Source: Lachnospiraceae bacterium UBA3643 (lineage in GTDB: Bacteria > Bacillota > Clostridia > Lachnospirales > Lachnospiraceae). From it: a stretch of 9,616 nt of DNA. Below the pieces are notes generated by a model that did no database searches, was not told the DNA's origin, and saw nothing but the letters and a program-made list of their open reading frames with translations. Shown here one piece after another: positions 1 through 6,666 of this stretch (within the stretch, counting starts at the first letter, position 1; every line of letters begins with the position of its first letter). Made by a program: the position numbers and the translations under genes. The stretch lies in contig DFKO01000083.1 of NCBI GenBank assembly GCA_002373855.1, positions 1-9,616 on the forward strand, read 5' to 3'.

Positions 1-392
1 TCGGTTAAGTGGGTAAATCCAAAACGCTCACGCTCATGGAGAGTCCACCATTTCTTTGGGTAATTGCTGAGGAGATATATTTTATATCCCCTGCTCCTTA
101 AATCAGTGAGCCAGGGCACAGTGTAATCAAAGGTCTTTACGATATCCACATTTTTCTCAAAGAAATACCTGACCTTGTCCTCATAGCCCGGTACCTCCGT
201 GAGCATCCGCTCAATCGTCACTTCCTCAGGCTCTGCCCCAAGGTCCAGCTGACCCCAGAGATCGTCGTTGTGTATCAGTTTTTCTTCTATCGTCTTTACG
301 GTATCGTCGTCAAATCCCAGATCCAGCATGTAATCGTGATATCTGAAATCCACCAGTACCGCCCCGACATCAAATATAATGTTCCTTATCAT
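1..392 (-). CDS. HAD-family hydrolase, class IA (N-terminal part, cut by window edge)
   Basis: The gene starts with ATG at 390-392 and runs leftward off the window, leaving 130 complete codons. HAD motif I is visible at residues 5-15 (IIFDVGAVLVD), with D8 as the predicted nucleophile. The D+2 position is Gly, as in the YihX-like class IA branch (motif DxGxV). Motif II is at residues 105-112 (IYLLSNYP), with S109 the phosphate-binding Ser, and the helical cap lies between them. Motifs III (Lys) and IV (acidic pair) would be past the edge. Known for the family: Mg-dependent phosphatases acting on small phosphometabolites through a phospho-Asp intermediate; the substrate cannot be read from sequence. 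It lies downstream of a terminator that closes the pilin transcript, so it should have its own promoter in about 393-450. I did not find a convincing one, and only a weak AGGG-like ribosome binding site is present. The family call is secure; the specific function is unknown. Confidence 0.85.
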   Translation of the reverse strand, partial: MIRNIIFDVGAVLVDFRYHDYMLDLGFDDDTVKTIEEKLIHNDDLWGQLDLGAEPEEVTIERMLTEVPGYEDKVRYFFEKNVDIVKTFDYTVPWLTDLRSRGYKIYLLSNYPKKWWTLHERERFGFTHLT

Positions 393-446
393 AACATTAT
401 AATTTTACCCTATAATAAGTGTTTTTTGTGTGAAAAATTGAAGAAA

Positions 447-485
447 ATTAAAAAAACAGCTCATCAAACTTACTGATAAGCTGTT
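447..485 (-). terminator. Rho-independent terminator after the prepilin gene
   Basis: AACAGCT at 455-461 pairs with AGCTGTT at 479-485. After one mismatch, ATCA pairs with TGAT, leaving a 7-nt loop. On the minus strand the stem is followed by an uninterrupted T-run and an AT-rich stretch (454 down to 441). It sits 9 nt past the prepilin stop codon, as expected for the end of that transcript. The other side of the stem also carries five T's (488-492), so the element could work in both directions, although no plus-strand gene reads into it. Confidence 0.85.
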
Positions 486-494
486 GCTTTTTAA

Positions 495-1025
495 TTAATA
501 TATTGAGATGCAGTGTCTGATATTTGCATCATCCGTATAATCGGTGGGGTCAGGCCAGCTCGTATCTTTATTACCGGTTGAATCTGTCTTTGTGATCCAC
601 ATGGCAAGAGGATTTACCACATCGCCCTTATACTGGAAATATATGGTGGAACCTGGCGCATGAGCCGATACAAATTCCCTGATATATGTGGACTGGTTAA
701 GATCCGGCCATTTAAGTGACTCAATGATCTCATTGTAAAGAGCAGATGTTTTGTATCCTTCAAGACTCTCTAATGTCATCGGTGCTGCAACCATATCGTC
801 TATCAACTGCTTTGACACAGGATCTTTTAATACACCGGGGTCCATTGCCGCGTAGGTAATAGTGGCATAAATCGCATTTAAGGTCTGCCTGTCTGCCTCA
901 ATCTTGGACTTTTCAAAATACTTGATAAGCTGCACTGCCACGATGCCTACGAGTATCGCCATGATTGCAATGGCAATGATCAGCTCAACCAGAGAAAATC
1001 CCCTGTTGTTTTTAACTTCCTTCAT
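495..1025 (-). CDS. Type IV prepilin-like protein (N-terminal cleavage/methylation motif)
   Basis: This 176-residue protein has a class III signal: a short basic leader ending in NNRG9, then F10-S-L-V-E14 and a hydrophobic helix to about residue 34. Prepilin peptidase would cut after G9 and N-methylate F10, and E14 is the conserved Glu5 of mature pilins. The rest is a soluble, mixed-polarity domain with a single Cys (C172) and no close family that I recognise. The start at 1023-1025 is chosen because a strong GGGAGG ribosome binding site sits 8 nt upstream. An in-frame ATG at 1065-1067 would add 14 residues before the leader, lies inside a hairpin and has no good ribosome binding site. The gene follows trmB by 63 bp and is probably partly co-transcribed with it. 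No pilin ATPase, platform protein or prepilin peptidase is in the window, so it could be a major pilin, a minor pilin or a pseudopilin. Class secure, role unknown. Confidence 0.88.
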   Translation of the reverse strand: MKEVKNNRGFSLVELIIAIAIMAILVGIVAVQLIKYFEKSKIEADRQTLNAIYATITYAAMDPGVLKDPVSKQLIDDMVAAPMTLESLEGYKTSALYNEIIESLKWPDLNQSTYIREFVSAHAPGSTIYFQYKGDVVNPLAMWITKTDSTGNKDTSWPDPTDYTDDANIRHCISIY

Positions 1026-1033
1026 AATACTAT

Positions 1034-1039
1034 CCTCCC
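1034..1039 (-). promoter_or_regulatory. Ribosome binding site that fixes the prepilin start
   Basis: GGGAGG on the minus strand, 8 nt upstream of the ATG at 1023-1025. It supports the internal start over the longer reading frame beginning at 1067. Confidence 0.75.
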
Positions 1040-1065
1040 TTGATCTCCTGATGCGGAGACCTTTC

Positions 1066-1085
1066 ATAACGGTCCCACCCGTTAT
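1066..1085 (-). other. Hairpin in the trmB-prepilin spacer
   Basis: A perfect 7-bp inverted repeat, ATAACGG / CCGTTAT, with a 6-nt loop lies 3 bp past the trmB stop codon. No T-run follows on either strand, so it is not a standard intrinsic terminator. It could protect the trmB 3' end, mark an RNA processing site or cause partial termination. The structure is seen directly; any role is a guess. Confidence 0.4.
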
Positions 1086-1088
1086 TCC

Positions 1089-1730
1089 TTATCGTCTGAC
1101 AAGCTCATATTTACATATGGGATTGCCTTTTGACGAAAATTTCTCTTCATATTCAGTCATGATGTTCCCAATCATCATGTCCGGATCATTATGCAGATCG
1201 TAAGTGATCCGCTCTGCCTTAAACGGCGAGGTTTCAAGCTCCTCTACCGCAAAATCAAACAATTCCCTGTTGTCTGTCTTAAACTCGATGGTGCCGCCGG
1301 TTTTAAGTATCTCATCATACCTTTTAAGGAACGCTCCGCTCGGCAGCCTCCTCTTGGCATGTCTGTCTTTTGGCCAGGGGTCTGAGAAATTAAGATATAT
1401 CCTGTCTATCTCGCCCTTATCAAATACGTCCGTGATCTCCTCGGCGTCCATCCTGATCAGTATGACATTTGGGAGGGGGTCCTCCTCCATCTTCTGGATA
1501 GCCCTAAGCAGTACGGCTGAATACTTCTCTATGCCAATATAATTTATGTCAGGATTTGCTCTGGCCGAATCCATGATAAAACGGCCCTTACCCATGCCTA
1601 TTTCAATATAAATGGGATGATCGTTTTCAAAACGGGCTTTCCATTTGCCCTTTAAGAGTTTTGGCTCATGGACCACGAAATCCGACTCCGCGATCATCTC
1701 TCTCGAGCCTGTAATGTTTCTGAGTCTCAT
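1089..1730 (-). CDS. trmB: tRNA (guanosine(46)-N7)-methyltransferase TrmB
   Basis: TrmB transfers a methyl group from S-adenosylmethionine to N7 of G46 in the variable loop of several tRNAs; it is cytoplasmic. The 213-residue length is normal and all family signatures are present: the SAM-binding loop E43-IGMGKGRF-51, the acidic residue E68 at the end of strand 2, the hallmark NFSDPWPKDRHAKRRL at 114-129, FKTDN at 150-154, and TEYEEKF with the following GNPI at 192-205. The ATG at 1728-1730 is preceded at 8 nt by a modest AGGT ribosome binding site. It is divergent from the exonuclease operon and upstream of the prepilin gene. This is a housekeeping modification enzyme, and the pilin behind it is an odd companion. 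No truncation or missing catalytic residue is visible. Confidence 0.97.
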   Translation of the reverse strand: MRLRNITGSREMIAESDFVVHEPKLLKGKWKARFENDHPIYIEIGMGKGRFIMDSARANPDINYIGIEKYSAVLLRAIQKMEEDPLPNVILIRMDAEEITDVFDKGEIDRIYLNFSDPWPKDRHAKRRLPSGAFLKRYDEILKTGGTIEFKTDNRELFDFAVEELETSPFKAERITYDLHNDPDMMIGNIMTEYEEKFSSKGNPICKYELVRR

Positions 1731-1899
1731 CTCAAACTACCTGTAAATTTAACCTTTATTTAATATAAGCATATACTAAACCTATTTTTTCTGTTTGAAA
1801 AGTAAGTTAATGCAAACTTGTATTTATCTTATGTGCATGAATTAAAGATTTTTTGTTTTCCGTTCTTCAACCAAAAAAAGCCGTTTAACAGGCTCAGAG

Positions 1900-1928
1900 T
1901 GTACAAACTATGATGAATAGGATATAAT
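1900..1928 (+). promoter_or_regulatory. Sigma-A-type promoter for the exonuclease-YcxB-FapA-HD-GYP operon
   Basis: A perfect -10 (TATAAT, 1923-1928) has a 4-of-6 -35 match (TGTACA, 1900-1905) at the ideal 17-bp spacing. Transcription would begin near 1935, giving a 5' leader of about 30 nt before the GTG at 1967. It is the only strong plus-strand promoter I see in the divergent region. For trmB on the other strand I find only weak matches. Confidence 0.55.
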
Positions 1929-1952
1929 TTAAATAATTATGTTAGTTAGTAG

Positions 1953-1959
1953 AAAGAGG
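1953..1959 (+). promoter_or_regulatory. Ribosome binding site for the GTG-initiated exonuclease gene
   Basis: AAAGAGG lies 7 nt upstream of the GTG at 1967-1969. Correct spacing, plus the exonuclease fold starting immediately with YVVFDLEW, supports GTG as the true start. Confidence 0.7.
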
Positions 1960-1966
1960 CTTTTTC

Positions 1967-2953
1967 GTGAATTATGTTGTGTTTGATTTAGAGTGGAATC
2001 AGCCGGTAGACGGCAAGTCCTTTTCAGACAGAAAGCTTCCCTTTGAGATCATAGAGATCGGTGCCGTAAAGCTCGATGAATCGCGAGAGAAAATCGCCGA
2101 GTTTTCGGAAGTGATACGACCCCAGGTCTATAAAGAATTAAATATACATATACGCAAGATATTAAATACCAGCATGGCGGAGCTCATGCGGGGCGGAACC
2201 TTTTACAAGATCATGGAGAGGTTTAGGAAATGGTACGGCAATGAGATCATCTTTTGCACATGGGGCACCCAGGATTTAACGGAGCTCCAGCGCAATATGG
2301 CTTTTTACCGTATGGAACCACTCAGCCGCAGTCCCATCCTATTTTTAAATGTACAGAAAATGTTTGCCGTACATATGGGTGAACCTGACAGGGTATACAA
2401 CCTTGAATCGGCAGTGGACGAGGCAGGTATTGAAAAGGATATACCCTTCCACAGGGCCTTTTCCGATGCGTATTATACAGCAAAGATATTAAAGCTCATG
2501 AACGATGATGAGTTAAAGGCAGGTATCACATACGATCTGTACCACATCCCTTTAAACGAGGCATCGGAGATCAGCATATATGACAACGGCCAGAGCTATT
2601 TTGTGAGCAGGGGTTATGAACGAAGGGACAGTATCACCGGCAGCAGGGATATCATGGCTGTCAAATGCGAGAAATGCGGCGGTGCCATCCTTCGTAAATC
2701 GGTTAACTGGTTTTCAAATAACTCAAAGAATTATTACTCTGCGGCCATCTGCAGGGAGCACGGACCCATTAAGTCAAGGCTCCGGATCAGGCATCATGAC
2801 AGCGGCCTCTATTTTGCGGAGAAGTTTACGGAATATACGACAAAAGAGGAAGTACATGAGTTAAGAGAGAGAAAGAGACTCTTAAAAGAAAAGTCTGAAA
2901 GCCCCTCTTCTGCTCCGATAAATGAAGATAAACTGATACAAGAGGACGCATAG
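1967..2953 (+). CDS. DEDDh-type 3'-5' exonuclease with C-terminal zinc-ribbon-like segment
   Basis: The 328-residue protein starts at GTG. Residues 1-180 form an RNase T / DnaQ-like exonuclease domain with the complete DEDDh set: D7 and E9 (FDLEW), D103 (GTQDL), and H162 and D167 (HRAFSDA). It should hydrolyse nucleic acid 3' ends with two metal ions. The subfamily resembles the KapD/Eri1-like bacterial exonucleases more than the DnaQ proofreading subunit. After the nuclease domain, C234-x2-C237 and C262-x2-H265 could bind one zinc ion and may help recognise the substrate. The last ~35 residues are charged and probably flexible. It is the first gene of a four-gene operon, and the next gene begins at the base after its stop codon. 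DNA versus RNA substrate cannot be decided here. Nuclease call strong; zinc site inferred from spacing alone. Confidence 0.88.
   Translation: MNYVVFDLEWNQPVDGKSFSDRKLPFEIIEIGAVKLDESREKIAEFSEVIRPQVYKELNIHIRKILNTSMAELMRGGTFYKIMERFRKWYGNEIIFCTWGTQDLTELQRNMAFYRMEPLSRSPILFLNVQKMFAVHMGEPDRVYNLESAVDEAGIEKDIPFHRAFSDAYYTAKILKLMNDDELKAGITYDLYHIPLNEASEISIYDNGQSYFVSRGYERRDSITGSRDIMAVKCEKCGGAILRKSVNWFSNNSKNYYSAAICREHGPIKSRLRIRHHDSGLYFAEKFTEYTTKEEVHELRERKRLLKEKSESPSSAPINEDKLIQEDA
2941..2946 (+). promoter_or_regulatory. Ribosome binding site for the YcxB-like gene, inside the exonuclease 3' end
   Basis: AGAGGA lies 7 nt before the GTG at 2954-2956, within the last codons of the exonuclease. The stop codon and the next start are directly adjacent, so the two genes are likely translationally coupled. 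Confidence 0.6.
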
Positions 2954-3502
2954 GTGGCCAAAATATTATATGAAAACAAATTCATATTAACAAAGGCCAT
3001 GCATCATGAGTACTGCAGTCTCTGCTTTACAAAGATGCGCAAAAACTTAAAGCGCATGAGCCTCATATTCTCGGTAATTTTTTACGCCGTGACTCTGCTC
3101 TTTATGTATTTAAGATGGACCATACCGGCAGGGATCACCCTCGTAATGGCAGTTTATTTTACACTCTTTATTTTTTTCGGATACAGGGTTTCCGAGTGGA
3201 TAAACTACCGGAACATGCAGAGGGACTACGGTAAATATATAGTCATGCAGGTCTTTTTTGAGCCTGTAAATGTCAGGGTAAAGACCGGTGACAAGACAGT
3301 GACTTTTAAATATACGACCATAACAGGCTCGTATGAGACAGATGATATGATCATCCTCATCCTGCAAACGGGAGGGATGGTAGAGCACGGTCAGGTCCTC
3401 TTTAAGAAAGGGTTTGCGGGAGACCCGGAGGGAAAATGCATACCTGACTTTAAAAAAATGGTAAATGAGAAATCCCACAACGGGGTTTTTGAAATACAGT
3501 AA
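2954..3502 (+). CDS. YcxB-like two-TM membrane protein
   Basis: This 182-residue protein starts with GTG directly after the preceding stop codon. Two hydrophobic helices are clear at about 36-53 and 57-76, flanked by basic residues (KMRKNLKR before the first, R78 after the second), so both termini should face the cytoplasm. The C-terminal half (about 100-178) fits the YcxB-like C-terminal domain: an alternating strand pattern with TFKYTTITGSYET at 116-128 and a terminal F-K-K-M helix. The biochemical role of this family is unknown. A pair of cysteines near the N-terminus (C21, C24) is present without partners that would complete a metal site. It is tightly packed between the exonuclease and the FapA gene, which suggests co-regulation. 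I am fairly confident of the topology and moderately confident of the family. Confidence 0.7.
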   Translation: MAKILYENKFILTKAMHHEYCSLCFTKMRKNLKRMSLIFSVIFYAVTLLFMYLRWTIPAGITLVMAVYFTLFIFFGYRVSEWINYRNMQRDYGKYIVMQVFFEPVNVRVKTGDKTVTFKYTTITGSYETDDMIILILQTGGMVEHGQVLFKKGFAGDPEGKCIPDFKKMVNEKSHNGVFEIQ

Positions 3503-3524
3503 AGTATAAGTATCAAGGGGAATT

Positions 3525-5555
3525 ATGGGATACAGCAGCAAGGATAGTTACAACAGCAAATCCGTGACGGACGATATCAATAATCTGAAGATCGACGAAA
3601 TCAGTATGGACGATATGTTCAACACTGACTCTCTCCTCGATCTCCTCGATGAGGTATCATCTCAGGAAGACGACTTAAAGAAAGCCGTAAACAGCAAGAC
3701 CAACTCCTTTGTGGTAAAAAAGGCTGAGGAAAAGACTGAGAAGACCGCTGAGAAAAAGGAAAAGGAAGAAGAGGAATGGCTCAGCTCCCTCCTCGACGAC
3801 CTCGATAAAGTCCAGGCAGAGGAGAAAAAGAAAGCAGAACTCTTTGATATCAATAATTATCCGAGGGAGATCTACTCCGACGCCCAGTTATCTGAGATTA
3901 AGAAGGGCATCGATCACAATGTTGATATCAGAATATATGCTGACGTAAAATATTCCGGCCGTCAGATGAGGGAGATCAGATACGGTCTCGAGAGAAATCT
4001 CGATGTGACCCACTATGCAAACGTGCTCTTTAGGGAGCGCCAGATGCAGCAGATCAGATTAGGTCTCCAGCAGGGCCTCGATGTATCATCATACGCCCGT
4101 CTCCTCTTTAGTGCCACGGATATGAAGGAAAAACGCCGGGCCCTCTTTATGGAAGAGAAATTCGACAAACTGAGCGAGATCTCATACGATTACACCGATA
4201 TCGATACAGGCATAAAGATATATGTGGAAAAAGGTCTCATGGAGGCCGGCATCATCATAAAGAAAAAGCTCCCCGAATCATTTACGAGGGGTGATCTCAA
4301 AAAGATGATGGACGCATACGATCTCACCTTTGGATTTGCGGCTGATGAGCTGCCGGACAACCTGTCCAATCTCCCCATGAATGTAAAGATCCCCGTCCTC
4401 CACGGCAGACAGCCTGTAAAAGGTAAAGACGGATATTTCGAATATTTCTTTCTTGAATCTGAGAAAAAACCTGAGATAAAAGAAGACGGATCGGTAGATT
4501 ATTTCGCACCGACCGAATATAAAAAGATCCACAGAGGAGATGTGGTAGCCGAGTATCATCCGGCAAACCCGGGAGATAAGGGACTCACCGTAACAGGTCT
4601 GCCATTAGAGGGACTCCAGGGTAAGGACCTCGAACCCCTTGATTCACCTGACCTCATCCTCTCGAGAGATAAGCTTAAATATCTCTCAAAAAAAGACGGA
4701 TTCATGAGTATCAAGGACGGCAAGATCCAGATCATGGACTGCCTGGTATTCCAAAGCGATGTAACTCACCTCGACGGTGACATATCATTTGACGGTAATA
4801 TCCAGATAAACGGCAACGTTTTGTCCGATGTAAATATCACATGCTCAGGTGACCTCTTTATAAAAGGATTTGTCGAAAATGCAAACCTGTCCTCTGAGGG
4901 CAACATCGTCATCAGCGGCGGTGTAAATGCTGACGGCGAGTGCTCCATCATAGCAGCCGGTACCATCACATCCGCATTCTTTGAAAATGCAAATGTAGAG
5001 TCCGGCGGAAATATTGAGACGGGATACGCCTTAAACTCAGATATCACATGCCGCGGCATGTTAAAGACAAAGGGCAAGAAATCCCTGATCTGCGGCGGCA
5101 AGGTCATAGCCGAAAAAGGTATAGAGACAGGTACCATCGGGTCAAAAGGTAAAGCCAGGACATATGTGGAAGTCGGTGCCGTGGATGATAATGATACCGA
5201 TGAGTATTATGCACTCTACAGGCAGAAGGAAAAGCTTGATAATGACGAAGGCAAAACCCATGTGGTAATGGAGACACTCATCATGAAAATGGGTGCGCTT
5301 AAGGGCCGTCAGGATCCTAACTACATAAAGCTCCAGGCAGTAATGGCCCAGATAAAAGCCCAGAAGGATGAAGTGGCAAAACAGCTTAAGGAACTGGATT
5401 ACCGGAGAATGAAGCGAAACGAGCTCACAATCGAAGTAACCCGTAACCTTTATGAAAATACCACTGTCTGCATAAACGGCAACTCCCTGTTTGTAAAGGA
5501 AGACAGAAAACGCTCAACAGTCCGTACCAACGGAAGGCAAATAGAGATATCATAA
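3525..5555 (+). CDS. FapA family protein (DUF342) with N-terminal 26-residue repeats
   Basis: The protein has 676 residues; AAGGGG ends 4 nt before the ATG. In order: an acidic, low-complexity N-terminus (1-110) holding two copies of a SLLDxLDxV helix (36-44, 88-96); a 26-residue repeat module (117-206); the FapA N-terminal domain (about 220-390); a right-handed beta-helix region rich in short G-[DN]-[IV] turns (about 390-545, e.g. LDGDISFDGNIQINGNV); a helical coiled-coil segment (about 556-640); and a small strand-rich tail. There is no signal peptide or TM helix, so it is cytoplasmic. Known of the family: FapA in Vibrio is a polar flagellar-assembly-associated protein that influences localisation of the PTS protein EIIA-Glc. 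Many clostridia carry DUF342 proteins outside flagellar loci, with unknown roles. Here it lies 22 bp before a c-di-GMP phosphodiesterase-type regulator, suggesting a shared role in surface or motility control (inference). Family call strong. Confidence 0.92.
   Translation: MGYSSKDSYNSKSVTDDINNLKIDEISMDDMFNTDSLLDLLDEVSSQEDDLKKAVNSKTNSFVVKKAEEKTEKTAEKKEKEEEEWLSSLLDDLDKVQAEEKKKAELFDINNYPREIYSDAQLSEIKKGIDHNVDIRIYADVKYSGRQMREIRYGLERNLDVTHYANVLFRERQMQQIRLGLQQGLDVSSYARLLFSATDMKEKRRALFMEEKFDKLSEISYDYTDIDTGIKIYVEKGLMEAGIIIKKKLPESFTRGDLKKMMDAYDLTFGFAADELPDNLSNLPMNVKIPVLHGRQPVKGKDGYFEYFFLESEKKPEIKEDGSVDYFAPTEYKKIHRGDVVAEYHPANPGDKGLTVTGLPLEGLQGKDLEPLDSPDLILSRDKLKYLSKKDGFMSIKDGKIQIMDCLVFQSDVTHLDGDISFDGNIQINGNVLSDVNITCSGDLFIKGFVENANLSSEGNIVISGGVNADGECSIIAAGTITSAFFENANVESGGNIETGYALNSDITCRGMLKTKGKKSLICGGKVIAEKGIETGTIGSKGKARTYVEVGAVDDNDTDEYYALYRQKEKLDNDEGKTHVVMETLIMKMGALKGRQDPNYIKLQAVMAQIKAQKDEVAKQLKELDYRRMKRNELTIEVTRNLYENTTVCINGNSLFVKEDRKRSTVRTNGRQIEIS
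3873..4142 (+). repeat. Protein-level tandem repeat, period 26 residues (3.5 copies) in the FapA N-terminus
   Basis: Units begin at residues 117, 143, 169 and 195, exactly 26 apart. The consensus is an aromatic residue, x3, Q-[LM]-x2-I-[KR]-x-G-[IL]-x3-[LV]-D-[IV]-x2-Y-A. Aligned positions are Q121/Q147/Q173, I125/I151/I177, G128/G154/G180 and Y138/Y164/Y190; the fourth copy is partial and degenerate. At the DNA level the copies are diverged, so the repeat is old and under protein selection. From memory, similar QIRxGLExGLDVxxYA repeats occur in varied clostridial proteins. They probably form a helical solenoid used for binding. Confidence 0.85.
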
Positions 5556-5577
5556 ATAAAAGGGGAATAGGAATAGT

Positions 5578-6666
5578 ATGGCAAGAAATACGATACTGAT
5601 CATCGATGACGAAAAAGAAAATACCGATATCCTCGCTGCACTGTTTCATGAGGAGTACGATATCCAGGTATTTAACGGCGGACGTGTAGCCATGGAGTAT
5701 CTGACAAAGAACTACAAGAATGTGGCTATCATCCTCTGCGACATGGTCATGCCTGATATCGACGGTATGGTCCTGTTAAAGGTACTCCATCAAAAGGGTA
5801 TATCAAAACTGATCCCTATCATAATGATGAACGATTGGACCACTCCGGACAAGATCAAGGAATGCTACGCAAACGGGGTTGCGGACTTTATCAACAAGCC
5901 CATCATCGAACCTCTCATATACGGCCGTGTCAAAAATATAGTAGAGCTCTACCGCAACAGACTGAAGTTTGAAGCTGTGATCAGGGAGCAGACAGGACGT
6001 ATCAAGGAGCAGAATGAACAGCTCCAGCATTACAACGACAGGATCATCGAGGTAATGAGCTCCATCGTGGAATTTCGTAACCTTGAGTCCAATGCTCATA
6101 TAAAGAGTATCAAGGAGATGTCGAGGATAATAGCAGAGATGGTGAGACAGCTCTACGCCATGGAGTACGGTCTCACAGAGGAAGATGTAAATATCATCGA
6201 GAGTGCTTCCGCTCTCCATGACCTTGGCAAGATAGCCATATCGGATACCATCCTCCTAAAGCCCGGCAGACTGACACCTGATGAATTTGAGGTGATCAAA
6301 TCCCATACCACCCACGGCTGTGAGATGCTAAAGCAGATAGAATTTTTACAGGATGAAAAATACAGAAAAGTCAGCTACAATATCTGCCGCCATCATCATG
6401 AGCGTCATGACGGCAAGGGTTATCCGGATGGACTGGCCGGAGACAACATCCCTATAGAAGCACAGATCGTCTCTATCGTAGATGCGTATGAAGCACTTGT
6501 CGGAGAGAGAGTTTACCGAGATGCCTTTGACAGGGAGAAAGCCTACAACATGATCATGGGCGGCGAGTGCGGTACCTTCTCAAATCATATGCTGACCGCA
6601 TTCTCAAAAGCTGTGCCGCTGCTTAACAAAGTTGTAGACAAGTACTCAATAAATGACAATTATTAA
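5578..6666 (+). CDS. Response regulator with HD-GYP domain (predicted c-di-GMP phosphodiesterase)
   Basis: This 362-residue protein has an RpfG-like layout. The receiver domain (1-~125) has the acidic pair D10-D11, phospho-acceptor D55 (LCDMVMPDIDG) and K107 (NKPI). The position usually held by Thr/Ser after strand 4 is N85. A helical linker (about 125-165) leads to the HD-GYP domain: E170 and H174, H214-D215-LGK218, H243, H273-H274-E275, HDGKGYP at 277-283, and D302. All metal ligands of the family are present. E170, four residues before H174, matches the extra Glu I associate with trinuclear-iron HD-GYP enzymes. Expected activity: hydrolysis of cyclic di-GMP to pGpG and/or GMP, gated by receiver phosphorylation. 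The ATG has an AGGA-type site about 5 nt upstream and a further AGGGG at 5561-5565. No cognate histidine kinase is in the window. Last gene of the operon; its stop codon touches that of the opposing carboxypeptidase gene. Confidence 0.93.
   Translation: MARNTILIIDDEKENTDILAALFHEEYDIQVFNGGRVAMEYLTKNYKNVAIILCDMVMPDIDGMVLLKVLHQKGISKLIPIIMMNDWTTPDKIKECYANGVADFINKPIIEPLIYGRVKNIVELYRNRLKFEAVIREQTGRIKEQNEQLQHYNDRIIEVMSSIVEFRNLESNAHIKSIKEMSRIIAEMVRQLYAMEYGLTEEDVNIIESASALHDLGKIAISDTILLKPGRLTPDEFEVIKSHTTHGCEMLKQIEFLQDEKYRKVSYNICRHHHERHDGKGYPDGLAGDNIPIEAQIVSIVDAYEALVGERVYRDAFDREKAYNMIMGGECGTFSNHMLTAFSKAVPLLNKVVDKYSINDNY

Noticed and set aside
393..450. TATAAT just upstream of the HAD start codon as a promoter -10.
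   Set aside because: It ends about 3 nt from the ATG, has no -35 at proper spacing and would imply a leaderless mRNA. AT-richness alone explains it.
270..476. Short plus-strand frame across the HAD start and the terminator.
   Set aside because: It overlaps the HAD gene antisense and runs through the terminator stem; no start signal.
1026..1067. Longer prepilin start at 1067 (190 residues).
   Set aside because: It adds 14 residues before the short basic leader, lacks a good ribosome binding site and lies in a hairpin. The internal ATG has GGGAGG at 8 nt and gives a normal class III leader.
904..1542. Plus-strand open frames opposite the prepilin gene and trmB.
   Set aside because: They lie antisense to well-recognised genes, lack ribosome binding sites and show no family resemblance.
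1873..1894. Possible attenuator on the minus strand upstream of trmB (AGCC/GGCT stem followed by seven T's).
   Set aside because: The stem is only 4 bp plus 2 after a bulge, and I could not find a convincing trmB promoter upstream of it.
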